Shown here piece by piece: positions 1 through 14,510 of a stretch of 64,000 bases of DNA. A program made the position numbers and the translations under genes. The notes under the pieces are model-generated. The model was not told the DNA's origin, did no database searches, and saw only the letters and a list, made by a program, of their open reading frames with translations. The stretch comes from Naganishia liquefaciens (Eukaryota; Basidiomycota; Tremellomycetes; Filobasidiales; Filobasidiaceae): NCBI GenBank assembly GCA_013423385.1, contig BLZA01000011.1, forward strand, positions 185,174-249,173, written 5' to 3'. Every line of letters begins with the position of its first letter. Positions within the stretch are counted from its first letter, which is position 1.

Positions 1-1183
1 AACGAGATAGCCTTATAGGACAATGAATGGAAAGAAACTTTGGCTGACACGTCGGCGGATGGAAGTAAGACAAACGCGTCCACGTGGCTTATCCTTCTTG
101 TAGACGGAAGGTACAGACTTCCACGGTTACTTCCACGCCCATAGACTTCAGCGATTTTCTCAGCAACAGCTACCCCGTTCTCGCAATACTGTCAAAGAAT
201 AAAAAAGCTGGGACAAGTCGTGGATCAGTCCCAGCTCTACGGAAGGCCCTCATTTTCAATGGGAACGTAAGATCCTTCATGGGAACTGCCTCACGTTCAA
301 TGCTGCAGGAAAGAGAAATGCCTACACGCGTCCGATAGAATACTGCCGACACATTCGAGCTCACGTTCGCAATTTTTGATAAGGCGATATATCATGTATA
401 ATCGACTTTCAAGGTCGCATCCATCCCAGCGACGAACATGATATGTCATTTCAGATATAAGCACCCTACGGGTCGCGAGTTTTACCTAAGTAAACCCCAA
501 ACGGGGGAAAACCACGAACGTTAAAGAATGCTGGCGTTCCTCTGCTTCCCACCCAAACCACCATGGTGTAATGGTTTATCGTTTAAGCCGTCACAGCGCC
601 GTCCGTCGAAAAGCGAAGGGCACCGCAAATATGCTGGAAGGTATCAACTTTTGAAGAAGTAGAGCAAGGCATGGATTGGACCGACAAAATGTCGTTTCTT
701 ATATACTCTGGTAACCTACCGATCACTCCAAAATCAAGCGCGGAAGTTGCGCCTTTGCAGCTCAGCTGACGGCTCGCCAACTCTGGAATGAAATCCGCAG
801 CGAACATCAGTAGCTACATCGACTCAAAGGAAGTCAACTCACGGTCAAGCATTTCGAAGGTGTCGTTGTGGAAGCCTGCCAAGGTGTAGAAAGGAGGACG
901 AAGACAAATCTCTCACTTGGGTGGAAAGGCCGTCTGATGTTGCGATATGCCGTATGACATTATGAAACTGTAGCCTGACTCTTAGATGCTGCATCATTAC
1001 CAGCACTGATCTGAACTCAGTCGATTCCAATTCACCAGAAACAATATTTGTACGCGTAATCAGAGTCGCGTGTCTTGCGAGTTTCCACATCCGAAGTCTC
1101 TCCCGGTTGCACTGCCACCATCACAACCGATTGCGATATCTTGCAAAACGCCTCTGACTCCTGCTTTGCTCGAGCGCACAGGG
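1..1183. other. Upstream non-coding stretch of the PMT2 gene
   Basis: No reading frame here looks like a conserved protein; the open frames are short and overlap each other on both strands. The right part must hold the promoter and 5' leader of the PMT2-family gene. ACGCGT hexamers occur near 74, 324 and 1052, but the hexamer is expected by chance in a sequence this long. Confidence 0.5.
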
Positions 1184-4100
1184 ATGAAAAGATCACTGCG
1201 ATCAAATCCAGCACCAGGTAATCAAGGCACGTACAGCAGCAGCGGGAACGGCCATAGCGATCATCTCGCGTTCAACCGCGCAGCGAATATCGATACTCGC
1301 GGTTATTCGCACGGCGACGAAGACGATCACCTGGACCGCCCCTCACCCCCTCGTCAACTCCCAGGGCACGTCTTGCCGGATATTCCGTCAAGCATACATC
1401 GTCACGAATCAGGTGGAGTATTCGACCACGCGAAGAACAGTGCGGATCTCGAGCTGCCGCTATACAGCAAGATGAGCTCGAGCGTACATCTCGGAGGGGA
1501 AGCAAGACGTAGGGCGGGACCAGGTCAACATCTCGCATCGGATGCAGCAGCCGACCAACAGATACCCTACGGAGACTCGCTGGCGGTCAGAAACGAGTCC
1601 GAAAAACACCCTTTGTATGACAGCTCGTACGCGGACGATGATACGGGCAAAGCCTGGGGATCCAAGGGATTCGGTGCGGGTCCTGGCCAAGGGGGAAGAA
1701 GGGGGCTGCCTCCTATGACGATGCGACGCCCGACAAATTGGAAGGAGTTTATGGTGTATCACGAGGAATGGGTGTGGACCGCGGTGTATACCCTTTTGGC
1801 GATGTTCACCAGGTTTTGGAAGATTGGATGGGCAAACTACGTCGTGTGGGATGAAGTGAGTCTATTGATATTTCAGTACCGTCTGTGACTTGACGCCAAC
1901 GGACATCTTTGCAGGCCCATTTCGGAAAGTTCGGCTCCCATTACATAAACCGAGACTTCTACTTTGACGTACACCCCCCGCTCGGGAAGATGCTTGTCGG
2001 TCTCGCCGGTCTGTTGTCCGGATACAACGGCGGCTTTGACTTCAAGTCTGGCGAACATTATCCCGATACCGTTCCGTACACCGCCATGCGGGTCATACTC
2101 GCAACATTCGGTGTGGGTATGGTGCCAGTAGCTTGGTGGACAGCCGGAGAGTTAGGTTGGAGCAGGCAGTCGAGGCATCTAGTAACATTGTGTGTCTTGT
2201 TCGGTGAGTATATCATTTCTGTAACTGGCATAAGGCTGAAAAAGGCACCAGACGTCGGATGGCTTTGTATCTCGAGGTTCATCCTGCTGGACTCGATGTT
2301 AATCTTCTTCACCTTCACCACGGTTCTCGGCCTAGTAAAATTCCACAACCAGCGTCATGAGTGAGCTCCTCCAGCTAGCATTATCTCACATTCAAGCTGA
2401 CTCTTGCGCAGTCCATTCGAGGAAGAATGGTGGTTTTGGCTGTCGTTCACGGGATTGTCAATCGGTTGTGTGTGCAGGTGCGTTTGTGCCGTTCATCTGA
2501 TAAGTCGCCGAGAGACCGATGGAATATTCCCCTGCAGCGTCAAATGGGTCGGACTTTTCGCTACTGCTCTTGTGGGGTTGTACACGATCGAAGATCTTTG
2601 GGAAAAGTTTGGCGATCTCAAAATGCCAAAGGTAGGCCAGCTCATTTGCCGCTATGCACTCTTCGACTGACCTGGATCCCGGACCAGATGACTTATCTCA
2701 AACATTGGATCGCCCGCGGAATTTGTCTCATCCTGATTCCGTTCTGCGTCTACGCCCTCAGCTTCAAGCTTCACTTCATGATTCTGAACCGATCCGGACC
2801 CGGGGATGCACAAATGAGCTCGCTTTTCCAGGCTCATCTGAAAGGGAACAACTTTGCTGAATCACCGCTCGAAATTGCTGTGGGATCCAAAGTCTCGATC
2901 AAAAACTTTGGATATGGAGGTGGACTACTGCATTCTCACGTGCAGACGTTCCCTGTGGGGTCCAATCAACAGCAAGTCACCTGTTACCACTACAAGGACG
3001 ACAACAACAACTTTGTGATTTCGCCTACATGGGAAGAAGGATCATACGATCCCGAGGCCCCGCTCAAGTTTTTGCAAGATGGCAGCGTCATCCGCTTGGT
3101 CCATGCTTCGACGGGACGAAATCTGCACTCCCACACCGTTCCAGCACCCATGACCAAGAATCACTACGAAGTATCCGGATATGGAAATGCAACACTCGGT
3201 GACAGCAACGACAACTGGGTTGTTGAAGTTGTCGACGATATGATTGCGGGGGGCAAGGACCGTGTCGAGCGAGTCCACGCTTTGACAACCCGTTTGCGAT
3301 TCAGGCACGCCAACCTCAACTGCTACTTGCGCGCAGCAAATGTTCCGCTGCCTCAATGGGGTTTTAAGCAGATTGAAGTGACATGTGACAAGGAGAACAA
3401 TCCCAAAGATGTACACACATACTGGAATGTGGAAAGCCATTGGAATGAACGACGTGAGTGACGGTTGCGGCCTAGAAAAGCGCCATGCTAATACGACTAC
3501 ATCGTCGCAGTTCCGCAGGGCAATCTCAAACTCTACAAATCGCCCTTCTGGAAGGACTTTTGGCATCTCAACGTGGCCATGATGACTTCAAACAATGCTT
3601 TGGTGCCGGATCCAGACAAGGAAGATATCCTGGCATCTGCGCCTACCGATTGGCCCTTCCTGTACCTCGGCTTGCGGATGTGTGGTTGGGGAGATAACCA
3701 GATCAAGTATTATCTAATTGGGACGCCCATAATCTGGTGGGGCAGCTCTATCAGCATGATCGCTGGAATCTTCACTCTGGTATTCTACCTCATGCGAATG
3801 CAGAGGCAGTATCAGGACTGGGCGCCTGGAGAATGGGAGAACTGGCTTTACGTGCTGAAAATCGCCTTTGCCGGTTGGGTCTTCCATTATCGTAAGTAGA
3901 TATTGTTGTTTGGCTAGCTATCCTTCGTTAATGTTACTCCTGTTCAGTGCCGTTCCTGATCATGGGTCGCGTCACCTACCTTCATCACTATGTAAGCTCA
4001 GCGTCTTGGTTGCCCCCTCACCAAGCTTATTCACTGCATTCACTGCTAGCTTCCCACCTTATGGTTTGCCGTGCTGTTCATGGGACATATGCTGGAGACA

Positions 4101-4414
4101 TTCATCTTCTCCTCGCGGAAACGCTCTGACCGGCAGAAATGGATATGGTTCGGCGTATTGGCCGGTGCCATCTTCCTATGTTTCTGGTGGTTCAAGGCGG
4201 TTGCGATGGGTATAGACGGACCAATCAATGAGCACAAGGGCTTGGGTTGGCGAAAGGTAGGCAGTCTCCACTGCGTCACAAGAATGGTGCTGACAGCTCA
4301 AATTCTCCCTCCGCGAATACAGTCATGGAACGTGAGTCTAGAAGTCACCTTTCCCATTCTCTGCCTCGCCGCTGATAACATAACCGTTTCCAGATATACA
4401 ACGGAGGTATATGA
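1184..4414 (+). CDS. PMT2: Dolichyl-phosphate-mannose protein mannosyltransferase, PMT2 family
   Basis: This is an ER multi-pass enzyme that moves mannose from dolichyl-phosphate-mannose to Ser/Thr of secretory proteins. Eleven exons keep frame and give about 885 residues: 1184-1855, 1915-2203, 2252-2360, 2412-2477, 2538-2631, 2688-3453, 3511-3891, 3948-3991, 4050-4256, 4323-4331, 4394-4414. The first intron splits the catalytic loop right after WDE, and the next exon continues AHFGKFGSHYINRDF then DVHPPLGK, which is the PMT2-subfamily form (PMT1 and PMT4 differ here). ISRFILLDS, a MIR region at about residues 470-660, and NVAMMTSNNALVP followed by GRVTYLHHY are all present. The first ATG in frame is at 1184; upstream frame is open only through a GTG. 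About 200 polar residues come before the first membrane segment. The exon of 9 nt near the 3' end is needed to reach the stop. In yeast PMT2 proteins pair with PMT1 proteins. Confidence 0.95.
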
Positions 4415-4600
4415 TCCCCAAAATGAAATAGAGCAACTGCGATGTGTTAGTCTTGCACATGCATATACCGATAGGCAGCAGCGCATGAACAAGCATTCCT
4501 AGCTTTCGATTTTGGCTTCGAAATTGGTAGTGCTGACAGCATCTAACCCGTCGTGTCGTCGTACTCACTCAAGCGCAAAAACGGTCTAAAGGCAACCTGA

Positions 4601-6137
4601 CTACAGAATCCAGACATTGCTCCTGTCAAACCCCATTCTCCCCAAAACCCCTGCTATGGCCGGCTTTGAGCGACCCATCGGAAATTGTGGACCAGCGAGA
4701 GGGATGAGTGTCCTGCAAGAAGTAGAGTGTTGTCATGAGATATGTGACCGCTGACGGCGCCTGGATGGGATACTTACTGGACTGGCAGACATGCCATGAC
4801 TCCAACCCTCTTTCCACATATCTTGCCATCCTGGACCTTGAGGTCTTCATCGAGTCCCGCAGTGTCGGAATTCGGCTTGATCGCTGGGGCAGATGACGAT
4901 AACCAGCCGAACCACGATCCAGCTTCAGCATTAACGGTTTGCTCTGCGGTGTTCGAGGGTAGCGTCGACTGTTGCGCTTGTTGCGTTTGTTGCGTTTTGG
5001 TCAAACTGTCTACCAATAAACTATGATTCACGCTTTGGCCAGCTCGTAACAGCCTGAGGGTTCCCTCAGACGTGAGGCGTTTCCGTACGATAGGTGAAAA
5101 GACTTCCGGATGTCGAATAATATCCGGTCCAGCTTCTGTCGTCGAATCGAATTCCTCAACTGGCAGTGATTCGCTGACTATCTGAGCAGTCGTGCTTGTC
5201 GACAAGGCGCCAGTCGACGTGGAGTGGCTATTTCGAGGCAGAAATTGGATGAGACTGACTTTCGGCAGCTTGACAGACGGTGCACGGGTGGGCTCGTCCT
5301 GAGACTGCCGGTCAGTCGCATTGGCTATTTTACAGATGAATTGGAGGAAAGGAGCGACTCCGGTACCCGTGGCGATCTATCGAGGCAGAGTATGAAATGA
5401 GCTTGTCAAGATCACGCACAAGCAAGCTGCATACCAAGGCCAAGTGGTCTAGAGACTCTACAGGGACAGAGACAGTCTTGATGGGCCCGCGAAGCTCGAT
5501 GTCATCGCCCTCTCCCAAGGAATGCAGATACCTTAATTAAGCACGATCAGTAGACGTCGCCTACTTATGCTTTGACTTACCTCCCGACCTCTCCACCCTT
5601 GACGCGCTTCACAAGTAACCGAATGAACCCGTCCTTCTCAACATCGTTAATCGGCGTGTAAGGTCTCTCGATCTGCAAATCGGGCGATTTGACGTAGACA
5701 TGCCAAATATCGAGGTTTCCAACCTGACCTGCTGACTCAGAGTTCCCAAATGCGGCTCTTGATTTTTCGGACACCTGAATATCGACAAGAACGTGCTGAG
5801 GGGATATCCGTTTCACGGACAGAACACGATGTTTTGTGTATTTGAACGGCGTCAAGTCGGGCGTGTCGTCCGATCCCACTCCGAATATCGAGCCAAAGAA
5901 GAAGGATAATACGGGTATGCTTTCGTACTTGTTGTAGTGGCTTCCACTATGCTGACCGGATCCGTGATAACGTCGACGCGAAAAGGATTCGTAGCTCTTG
6001 ACTTCGTGACTGTTCTGGCCCGGAGACGTTCGACAAGTCGCGATAAAGCGGGTCGATCCGGTTGAAGTCCGGGTGATAAAGAGACTTCTAGCACTCTTGG
6101 AATAGGCTAGAAGTAAGTGGCGATTCCCGGGAGCCAT
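4601..6137 (-). CDS. CYC2: Cyc2-like mitochondrial FAD oxidoreductase (cytochrome-b5-reductase fold)
   Basis: Four exons (6137-5581, 5531-5435, 5376-4778, 4712-4601) give about 454 residues. The N-terminus is basic and hydroxylated, as in mitochondrial targeting peptides. The FAD-binding motif RPYTPI is followed by LLVKRVKGGEVGRYLHSL and LRGP, and the NAD-side nucleotide loop reads IATGTGVAPFLQF. The C-terminus ends GVLGRMGFDRSNVWIL, the usual end of ferredoxin-reductase-fold enzymes. Between the nucleotide loop and the C-terminal motif lies a long Ser/Thr/Gln-rich insertion of roughly 180 residues. In yeast Cyc2 reduces haem for cytochrome c maturation; that role is transferred by similarity of layout only, and another cytochrome-b5-reductase-like protein is possible. 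The start chosen is the first ATG; upstream in-frame codons are GTG only. It is divergent from LEU4. Confidence 0.75.
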
Positions 6138-6799
6138 CTTGAATCTCAGCTGCACTGATACGAGGTATACGTGGACGAGTGGCCATGTTCAACTTGAACA
6201 ATTCCCAACATCGAAATATCGACGACCCATGTCTCACCGCGGCGAGGCGATTGAGATTCGGCCGCCGAGACGTTTCGATGACTTAGCCATCAAGCGAGAG
6301 AGCCTGCGAGAGTCGTCGTTCGCGTGCCTGGGCCGCGATAGCCGAGAACGTGTTGGCCCCTCATCCAACAATGACCCGAAGGCTGTCACCTTTTTCGGGT
6401 CGCACACACTGCAGCAAGCATACTTGCAAAGGATAGGTTCCAACAGTGCTCTTGCAATGTTGACAATATGATAACTTTCCAGTCGTTGAAAATGGTTTTC
6501 CGGCTGTCTACAACTCGAAAAATCGCGGGCGACTTGAGCGTCGCGAGTCTGGAGGCCCGAAAAAAGTCGTCATCGCAGGGGGGAAGGGTGCGTCCGAACA
6601 CTGGTTATTCGAAAATCACGCCCGGTGTCGAACCGAGACACCAGAGGTTGTCGCTCAGTCGGGCGAAATGACTCGGAGGATGATGATTGTCTGCAGACCG
6701 AGCACTCGTGCATAAGAGGTCAGGAGGACTACACTTTTCCAGAAACCGCAACAGTTTCATCCGTTCCACTACTCTCTGACCAGACGAATTTCGCCCAAC
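6138..6799. promoter_or_regulatory. Divergent promoter region between the Cyc2-like gene and LEU4
   Basis: A 662-base stretch between two outward-pointing starts with no convincing gene. It holds a CGG-N7-CCG inverted element at 6623-6635 inside a wider inverted repeat (GGTGTC, seven bases, GACACC at 6624-6642), about 160 bases before the LEU4 start. Such CGG/CCG pairs are the usual target shape of Zn2Cys6 activators; binding is only a guess. Confidence 0.45.
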
Positions 6800-9106
<2,307 letters not shown>

Positions 9107-9528
9107 ATTGGTCACGGATCTGACTTTCGCCTTGGAATGACAGGCCGTTGTAGGATAATCATGATCACTCAAAAGCGTTACATACAAAATGCATTGTATT
9201 GCCAGAAGCAAGCCCGCTCGGCAGATCAGTCCCCTTAGATTCGTCCAAGCCGCGTACTGACTGTGATCCTGACGTATCCCACCGCCCCCCCCCCCCTCGC
9301 GGCCCCCACCCCTCGAGAGTGATCGCGCCCGTAGAGTCTTGCCGCTTGGCGCTTTCGCTGCCACAAACACTATTCATAATTCATATTCTTGGCGCGAATG
9401 CTTGGGAAGCAGGGCACGGAAGTTCACTATTGGACTATACGTTGCAAGCTGTTGAATAACGGGGTCTCGTATTTTAGCGACTCCCGGAGGTTTCCGTCCA
9501 TTAGGCAGAGATCGATCTTTGTCACTTC
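9107..9528. other. Intergenic stretch with long poly-C run
   Basis: This is the 3' flank of LEU4. It contains an uninterrupted C run of about 14 bases near 9285-9298 and no supported gene. Confidence 0.5.
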
Positions 9529-9953
9529 CTAATTGGCCAGATCGTGATGCTCATGACTGCTCCGGCTTTTTCCCGGCACTTCCGCCCGCAGTTCCAGCTC
9601 CTTCGCTTGCGTTGGAGGAGCTTGTCCTCGGAGACGTCGTGCCACTTCTGGTTTTCGTGCAAGAAAGGATAGCGAGCCAAAGATATAGAACGAAAAAGTC
9701 AGCCCAGCGCCGCGAGACTTTCTGACATTCGCCTCAGCGAAGTGAGTTATGTGCGCGACTCGAAAGGCAAATGACTTACGTCTCTTGCTGTACTCCGGTG
9801 CTTTGTGAGTAGTAGGATCCTTCCAAAGGATCACATTCGGAGATCTCGAACTTTGCTCTTTTGCGACTGTCAGCTTGTGAGACCCGCATTCCAACTTGGT
9901 AGATACCCCTTCCTACGACTACTGGGGGCGGTCTCCTTGGACGAAGAGGGCAT
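9529..9953 (-). CDS. Possible small spliced gene, about 100 residues, unrecognised
   Basis: An ATG at 9953 opens MPSSSKETAPSSRRK, followed by GT- and AG-type splice signals that keep frame. One reading gives exon 2 with KRAKFEISECDPLEGSYYS and exon 3 with a hydrophobic stretch (AGLTFSFYIFGSLSFLA) and a charged tail that stops at 9529. A second reading uses a later acceptor for exon 2 and a different frame of exon 3, giving another membrane-like stretch (ADFFVLYLWLAIL) and a Ser/Gly-rich tail with a stop a little upstream. Both predict a small single-pass protein. A TATA-like run lies near 10150. I do not recognise the family, and the exon choice cannot be settled by eye. Confidence 0.3.
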
Positions 9954-12075
9954 CTCGAAATTCTTGGGCAGAAAGCAAATCAAGCCGCAATATGTATCGA
10001 TATGTCTGGCAGAATAGTGGCGAAGGCTGCGCGATTTTCGTCTTTGGGAGTAGGCAATGCGCGATCGAAGTCGAGCAAGGGACTGATTAACGTTGGTGTG
10101 AGAGTAAGGTCAAACAAGAATCTCCATTTGGACTGGCCAGCCTGCCCTGTTTATATATATAAAGATATGTGGCATCAATGACCATTTGAATCGTAAAAAA
10201 ACGCGAAGGCGGCAGGGAAGAATGAAGAAACAGCATCTATGCAGTACCGCTTTGTCGATATGATGACGTTAAGATCAAGAGAGATCGTGAGGGGCTTTGC
10301 CTCTTGAAAGGGCACGAGGCGGAGTTTGAAAGGTGCAACGCGGTAGGCGAAGCAGACCTGCCCATTCGATGCGACTGTCTCTGTCCAGGCTCGAGAGGCC
10401 GGAGCCCACGATCGCCAAACTTCGATGCTTCGCGAAGTAACGAGCAGAAGAGTTACAAGCCCAGAGCATCAATGACTGCTCTAGACTGTTATAATGCATA
10501 TTGAACAGAGTTGCTGAGGCCAGGAATTCTGCATCGATGTTTGGACCTCGCTGTAAGACGCGAAGCGGAAGCAGTTTCATCACAAACTGGGAAGATCGTC
10601 AGTGCATCGATTCTCCTTTGTTAGAGATTCCTGTCAATTTGGCAGTCGAATGTCATTTCACAAAGCGCCGCCGGAGGGTACCATCGAAATGCTGCAAAAT
10701 CGCTTGGACTTCAGCAAGAAGATTGCGGGGGTTAGGCAACGTTTCGCGATTTGCGGTCTTCTTCAGGACAGAAGACTCTCCATATGTTCCGCCTTCCGCA
10801 ATAACAGCAGGAGTAGAGCGAAGAAAGGTCGTGGAAGCCATCAGAAGACGCTGCTGCAAAGAGTTGCAAACTCTGAATCTTCGTTTTGACGTATCCAATC
10901 AAAACGCCCAATCTCTTGTCTGGAAACCCCCAGGAAGAAAGGGGTCGAAGCGGATTTTCCTTCTGGCCAGAATCATTCTGCAAGAGGCAATTACAGACAG
11001 AACTTTCTGCCTGCTGCTGGCTCTCGACTCAGGAAAGCCTCATGAGGCCATCGCAAAGATAGCATCTTCCTGGCTTCACGAGAAGCTGGTCTCAGCACTA
11101 CAACACTTGCCCAGTGAGTAGGCATTCGGTTCAAACCTCGCACAGGGACCTGCTGAGCAGAGCAGCCTACTGTTCTTCCCATGTGACCTGATGAGCCCCG
11201 AGTAAGGCAGAGAGCACGGATGTCGAGGGATAGATATCATGATTCTTGGATGCCTGCAAATGTGGCTCAAGACGATACAGTCGCATTGCTCGGTCAAGCT
11301 TGTTTGCCACCGTATTCTAGTCCAGCGGTTCAGATTGTGACTCCTTGTCGCATATCAGCATATCTCTGAAGTCGAGCATAGGTGTGAGATGCCATAGTAT
11401 GCTTCCTCGTAGTGGAACCAAGGACAAAACGCAATGACGCGAGCTGTGATGCGATGGCGGGAATTTAGCTTCCGCCACCTGTATTTGCCTCAAGGAGACC
11501 TCCTTTGGATCATCTCACAATGACATCACTACACCCTCCATCAAATCGACCTGACAGAAAGTTTTCGGTACTGCTCACGATTCGACGTCCAGCGAACGCC
11601 AAAGACGCTCGAAACAACACCTGTGAACTTTCCACTGTCATCAAGCACAGCAACGCCGGCGAACCGAATTTGCAGATCTGCTCTCCGTATCCATTGGATC
11701 CAACGGTCGTCTCGCCGTTCTTGGTGTCTTCTTGACCTTGTCATACAGGGCACAAATATTCTGCGACAGCAAACAAGCAGAGCGTTGGACCTGGAAGAAA
11801 GTCGCCCTAGAGACGTTCAAGCTAGACACGCTCGTCACCAGGATCCGATTCCCTACGCCCACCTCCACCATTCGGAGAGGACCCTAGCCAGCTGATCCGC
11901 CTCTTCGTGAAAGGGTGGTGGTAGTGGCTAGGATCCTCTGGGGAGACAGCACTATCAGACTTTCTTGTTCTTTCAAGCATCGGTTCCGGAAAGACCACAG
12001 CCAAACACAAGGCAGATTGGGTCGAACAACTTGAAACATACCAGAACATCACCTTCTTGATACACGGGGATTATC
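9954..12075. other. Unassigned 2.1 kb stretch with several coding-like fragments
   Basis: No single gene model could be built. Coding-like pieces include a plus frame open 10501-11121 (TTG first codon, first ATG 10537), a minus ATG frame 10841-10653 (MASTTFLRSTPAVIAEG at its start) and a minus frame 11753-11541 with FAGVAVLDDSGKFTGVVS, which recalls a CBS-domain turn. These may be exons of unrecognised genes, a decayed gene, or chance. Confidence 0.3.
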
Positions 12076-14510
12076 ATGTGGCCTTTTGTGCAGCTTTTTG
12101 AGGATCCTGTCCGCCTTTCTAAGCATCCTCTGCCAGGGAAGTGGCTGGACGATGCAAGCGACATTTCTCGCTCAGACGTCTCCAGAGCAGAAGACGGATT
12201 GAATCGTGACATCTTGGCTGTCAACTCTCCCACACCGATCTACTATTACACAATGGCCGTCTTCAGAGCCATCGGAGAAGCGCTTCACTACGTTTGCCTT
12301 TCGATTGCGGCTTGGATCGGTATTGGCGCTTGTTCCGCTTGTGGTCAGTTGCTCCTCTGGGTCCTTCATCCATGTGGGTGGCTATCCTAATATGCTTATT
12401 CCACAGACAATCTCCGGGCAACATTGGTGGCGACAATCGAACAGCTCAATATCGCCAGGAAGGCTTGCGACGACTTGAGACTCGCAAACAACAATCTCAG
12501 GGTGGAATGCGCAACGACCGGAAGGATGATGCACGATGTCTTCAGAAAGCTTATCATGACATCCAACTATGCTGATGAGATGCGCGAAGATTCTATGCGG
12601 GTCGAGGGCGAACTGCTTCGGCAGGAGCCCGAGCTCATCCGCTTACGAAAGGAGTTGAACGGGATGGGATCGCAAATCAAGGCCCTCCGTGCCATGGATG
12701 AAGCCAACCCAGTACACGCTTCGGACTCCGAAGCTTGGCAACGCTGTCGACGGCTTGAGGAGGGTAGAGAGGTCTTGCAGCGTAAGCTCGATACCGCCAA
12801 CGCGAAAAACGCCGAACTGTTCTATCAGAACGAGGAAATGTCCCGAAAGCTCCGGTTGGCCAAAAAAGATGCCGACTCCACAGCGGCATTGACTCAAGCC
12901 AAGGAGGATATCGAATGGTACGAAGCTGAAACTATAAAGCAGCAAGAATCTATCTTCGAGCTGCGCCGCCTTCTGGGACTCTCCAGGGAGGCTAAACGGG
13001 AAATGCGCGAATCGCTCAAACTCGAAATCCAACGTTTGCGAGAGGACCGCGATACAACTATCGAGACCCTACAGTGTGAACACGAAGAACAGCTGGCCGC
13101 TTTTGTGGACCAGGTCAACGAGACGTATCGCCGGAAGTTTGCAGAATGGAAAAAGAACAAGATGGAGGCCGTCGAAAGAGCCAGATCCTACAGCGCTTTG
13201 GAAAATGAGGACAGAATTCACGAAGCCGTCATGGAGAGACTCGAGGTGAGGAGGCTCGAGTCAGTTGGACAAATCACGAAGTGGGAGAATCAATGGAAGG
13301 AAAAGGTGGCTGTCCTAAAGAAAGAGAACAGGAGTCTGCGCTCCGAGATGTTGGAAATGCGGGACTTCATGGATGCGGAAATCGAGCAAGCCGTCGTCCA
13401 TCGTCTTTCTTCGGAAAGTGGGCTAGAGCGAACGAAACTCGTGAAGGAACTCCAGGGAAAGATTAAAGCTATCGAATCCCAGCTCAAAGATGAACAACGT
13501 CTATATCAAGAACGACTCCAAGAAGCAGTTATCGAGGGATGGCGACTATCGAGTGACGAGAAGATTCAAAAGCTGCTGGAAGTCTTCGACCAGATGAAAG
13601 AGGATCTGAACGTCTCTCAGCAAAACCAAGATGTTTTGATGGAACAGGTCGTTGCCATTCGCAAAATTGAGGTCGATGCGTACCGAGCACACGATGATGC
13701 GGCCAAACTCCGTCAAGTAGTCGCAGAGAATGACAAACAGATCGAGCAGCAGAAGGGAGAAATTGAAAGGCTGTCGGCGGACCTCAGCGTACTCAGACCG
13801 GCTCTCGAGAAGGTGGTAGCCGCACAGGACGCCACCATGGAAGCCAATGAGAGGCACCAGCAGGATTTGAAGATGGCCAGGAATCAAGTGGCGACTCTGG
13901 TAGATCAGGTCTCAGAACTCGAAGATCATGTCGAGAGTCTTCGAATGGCGGGTGAGGAGGCGCAGAAGATGCACAAAATGCTTCTGGACGCGGAGAAGCG
14001 GAAGACTCGGGAGGCAGTTGCTGCCTTGAACGCCACGCAAGCCATGTCGTTGCCGATCCAAGAGGAACAAATGTCGGACGTGAGCTCTGATGAGAGTTCG
14101 GACGGGAATGACATAATGACTCAGCGGGTGAGTGAGCTGATCAAGCTGTCCCCAAGTCTGGAATTGGAATACAAGCTCATGACATGTCCGAATTCGGTAC
14201 ATAGCTCTTGGCTAGACGGCCGTCTACACACGCAATGGCGCGTCCAAGCCTTGCTCTTAGCGTCCACCAGCTCCCTCAGAGCTCGACTCCGAAGACAAAG
14301 AAAGTGGCGCCGGCGCGTTCTCTCGAAGCCGAGGCACCAATGGATCATGACCAGTTGAAGGAACGGCTTCCGTTACAATCCCTGAACGGCCGGATTAATA
14401 GACCTCGCTTGCTCGCGGCCCTACCGATCCCCTCAGGGACGCTCGCAGAGCACTGGGACCGGACCAAGTCAGACTTCGTTTCGCCAAGTCCGACATGGGC
14501 AGAGATTTGA
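12076..14510 (+). CDS. Long coiled-coil protein with N-terminal membrane segment, unrecognised
   Basis: Three exons (12076-12343, 12407-14127, 14205-14510) give about 764 residues. A hydrophobic segment (HYVCLSIAAWIGIGACSACG) lies near residue 75; if translation starts at the second ATG (12253) it becomes a signal anchor close to the N-terminus, which is an equally good model. The middle exon encodes about 570 residues of nearly unbroken heptad-like coiled coil rich in Glu, Lys, Arg and Leu. An acidic DVSSDESSDGNDIM patch precedes the last intron, and the last exon encodes a basic, Pro-rich, probably disordered tail. The layout suits a membrane-tethered filament or tether (golgin-, spindle-pole- or contact-site-like), but no family motif is seen, and coiled-coil similarity cannot show function. 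Confidence 0.75.

Noticed and set aside
1-1183. Three ACGCGT boxes upstream of the PMT2-family gene as a cell-cycle promoter
   Set aside because: About fifteen such hexamers are expected by chance in 64 kb, and these are widely spaced with no partner motif.
6605-6690. tRNA-like T-arm on the minus strand (TTCGACA loop between CTCGG and CCGGG)
   Set aside because: No matching D arm or anticodon stem could be found at a fitting distance, and the acceptor pairing is imperfect; the palindrome is better seen as part of the LEU4 promoter.
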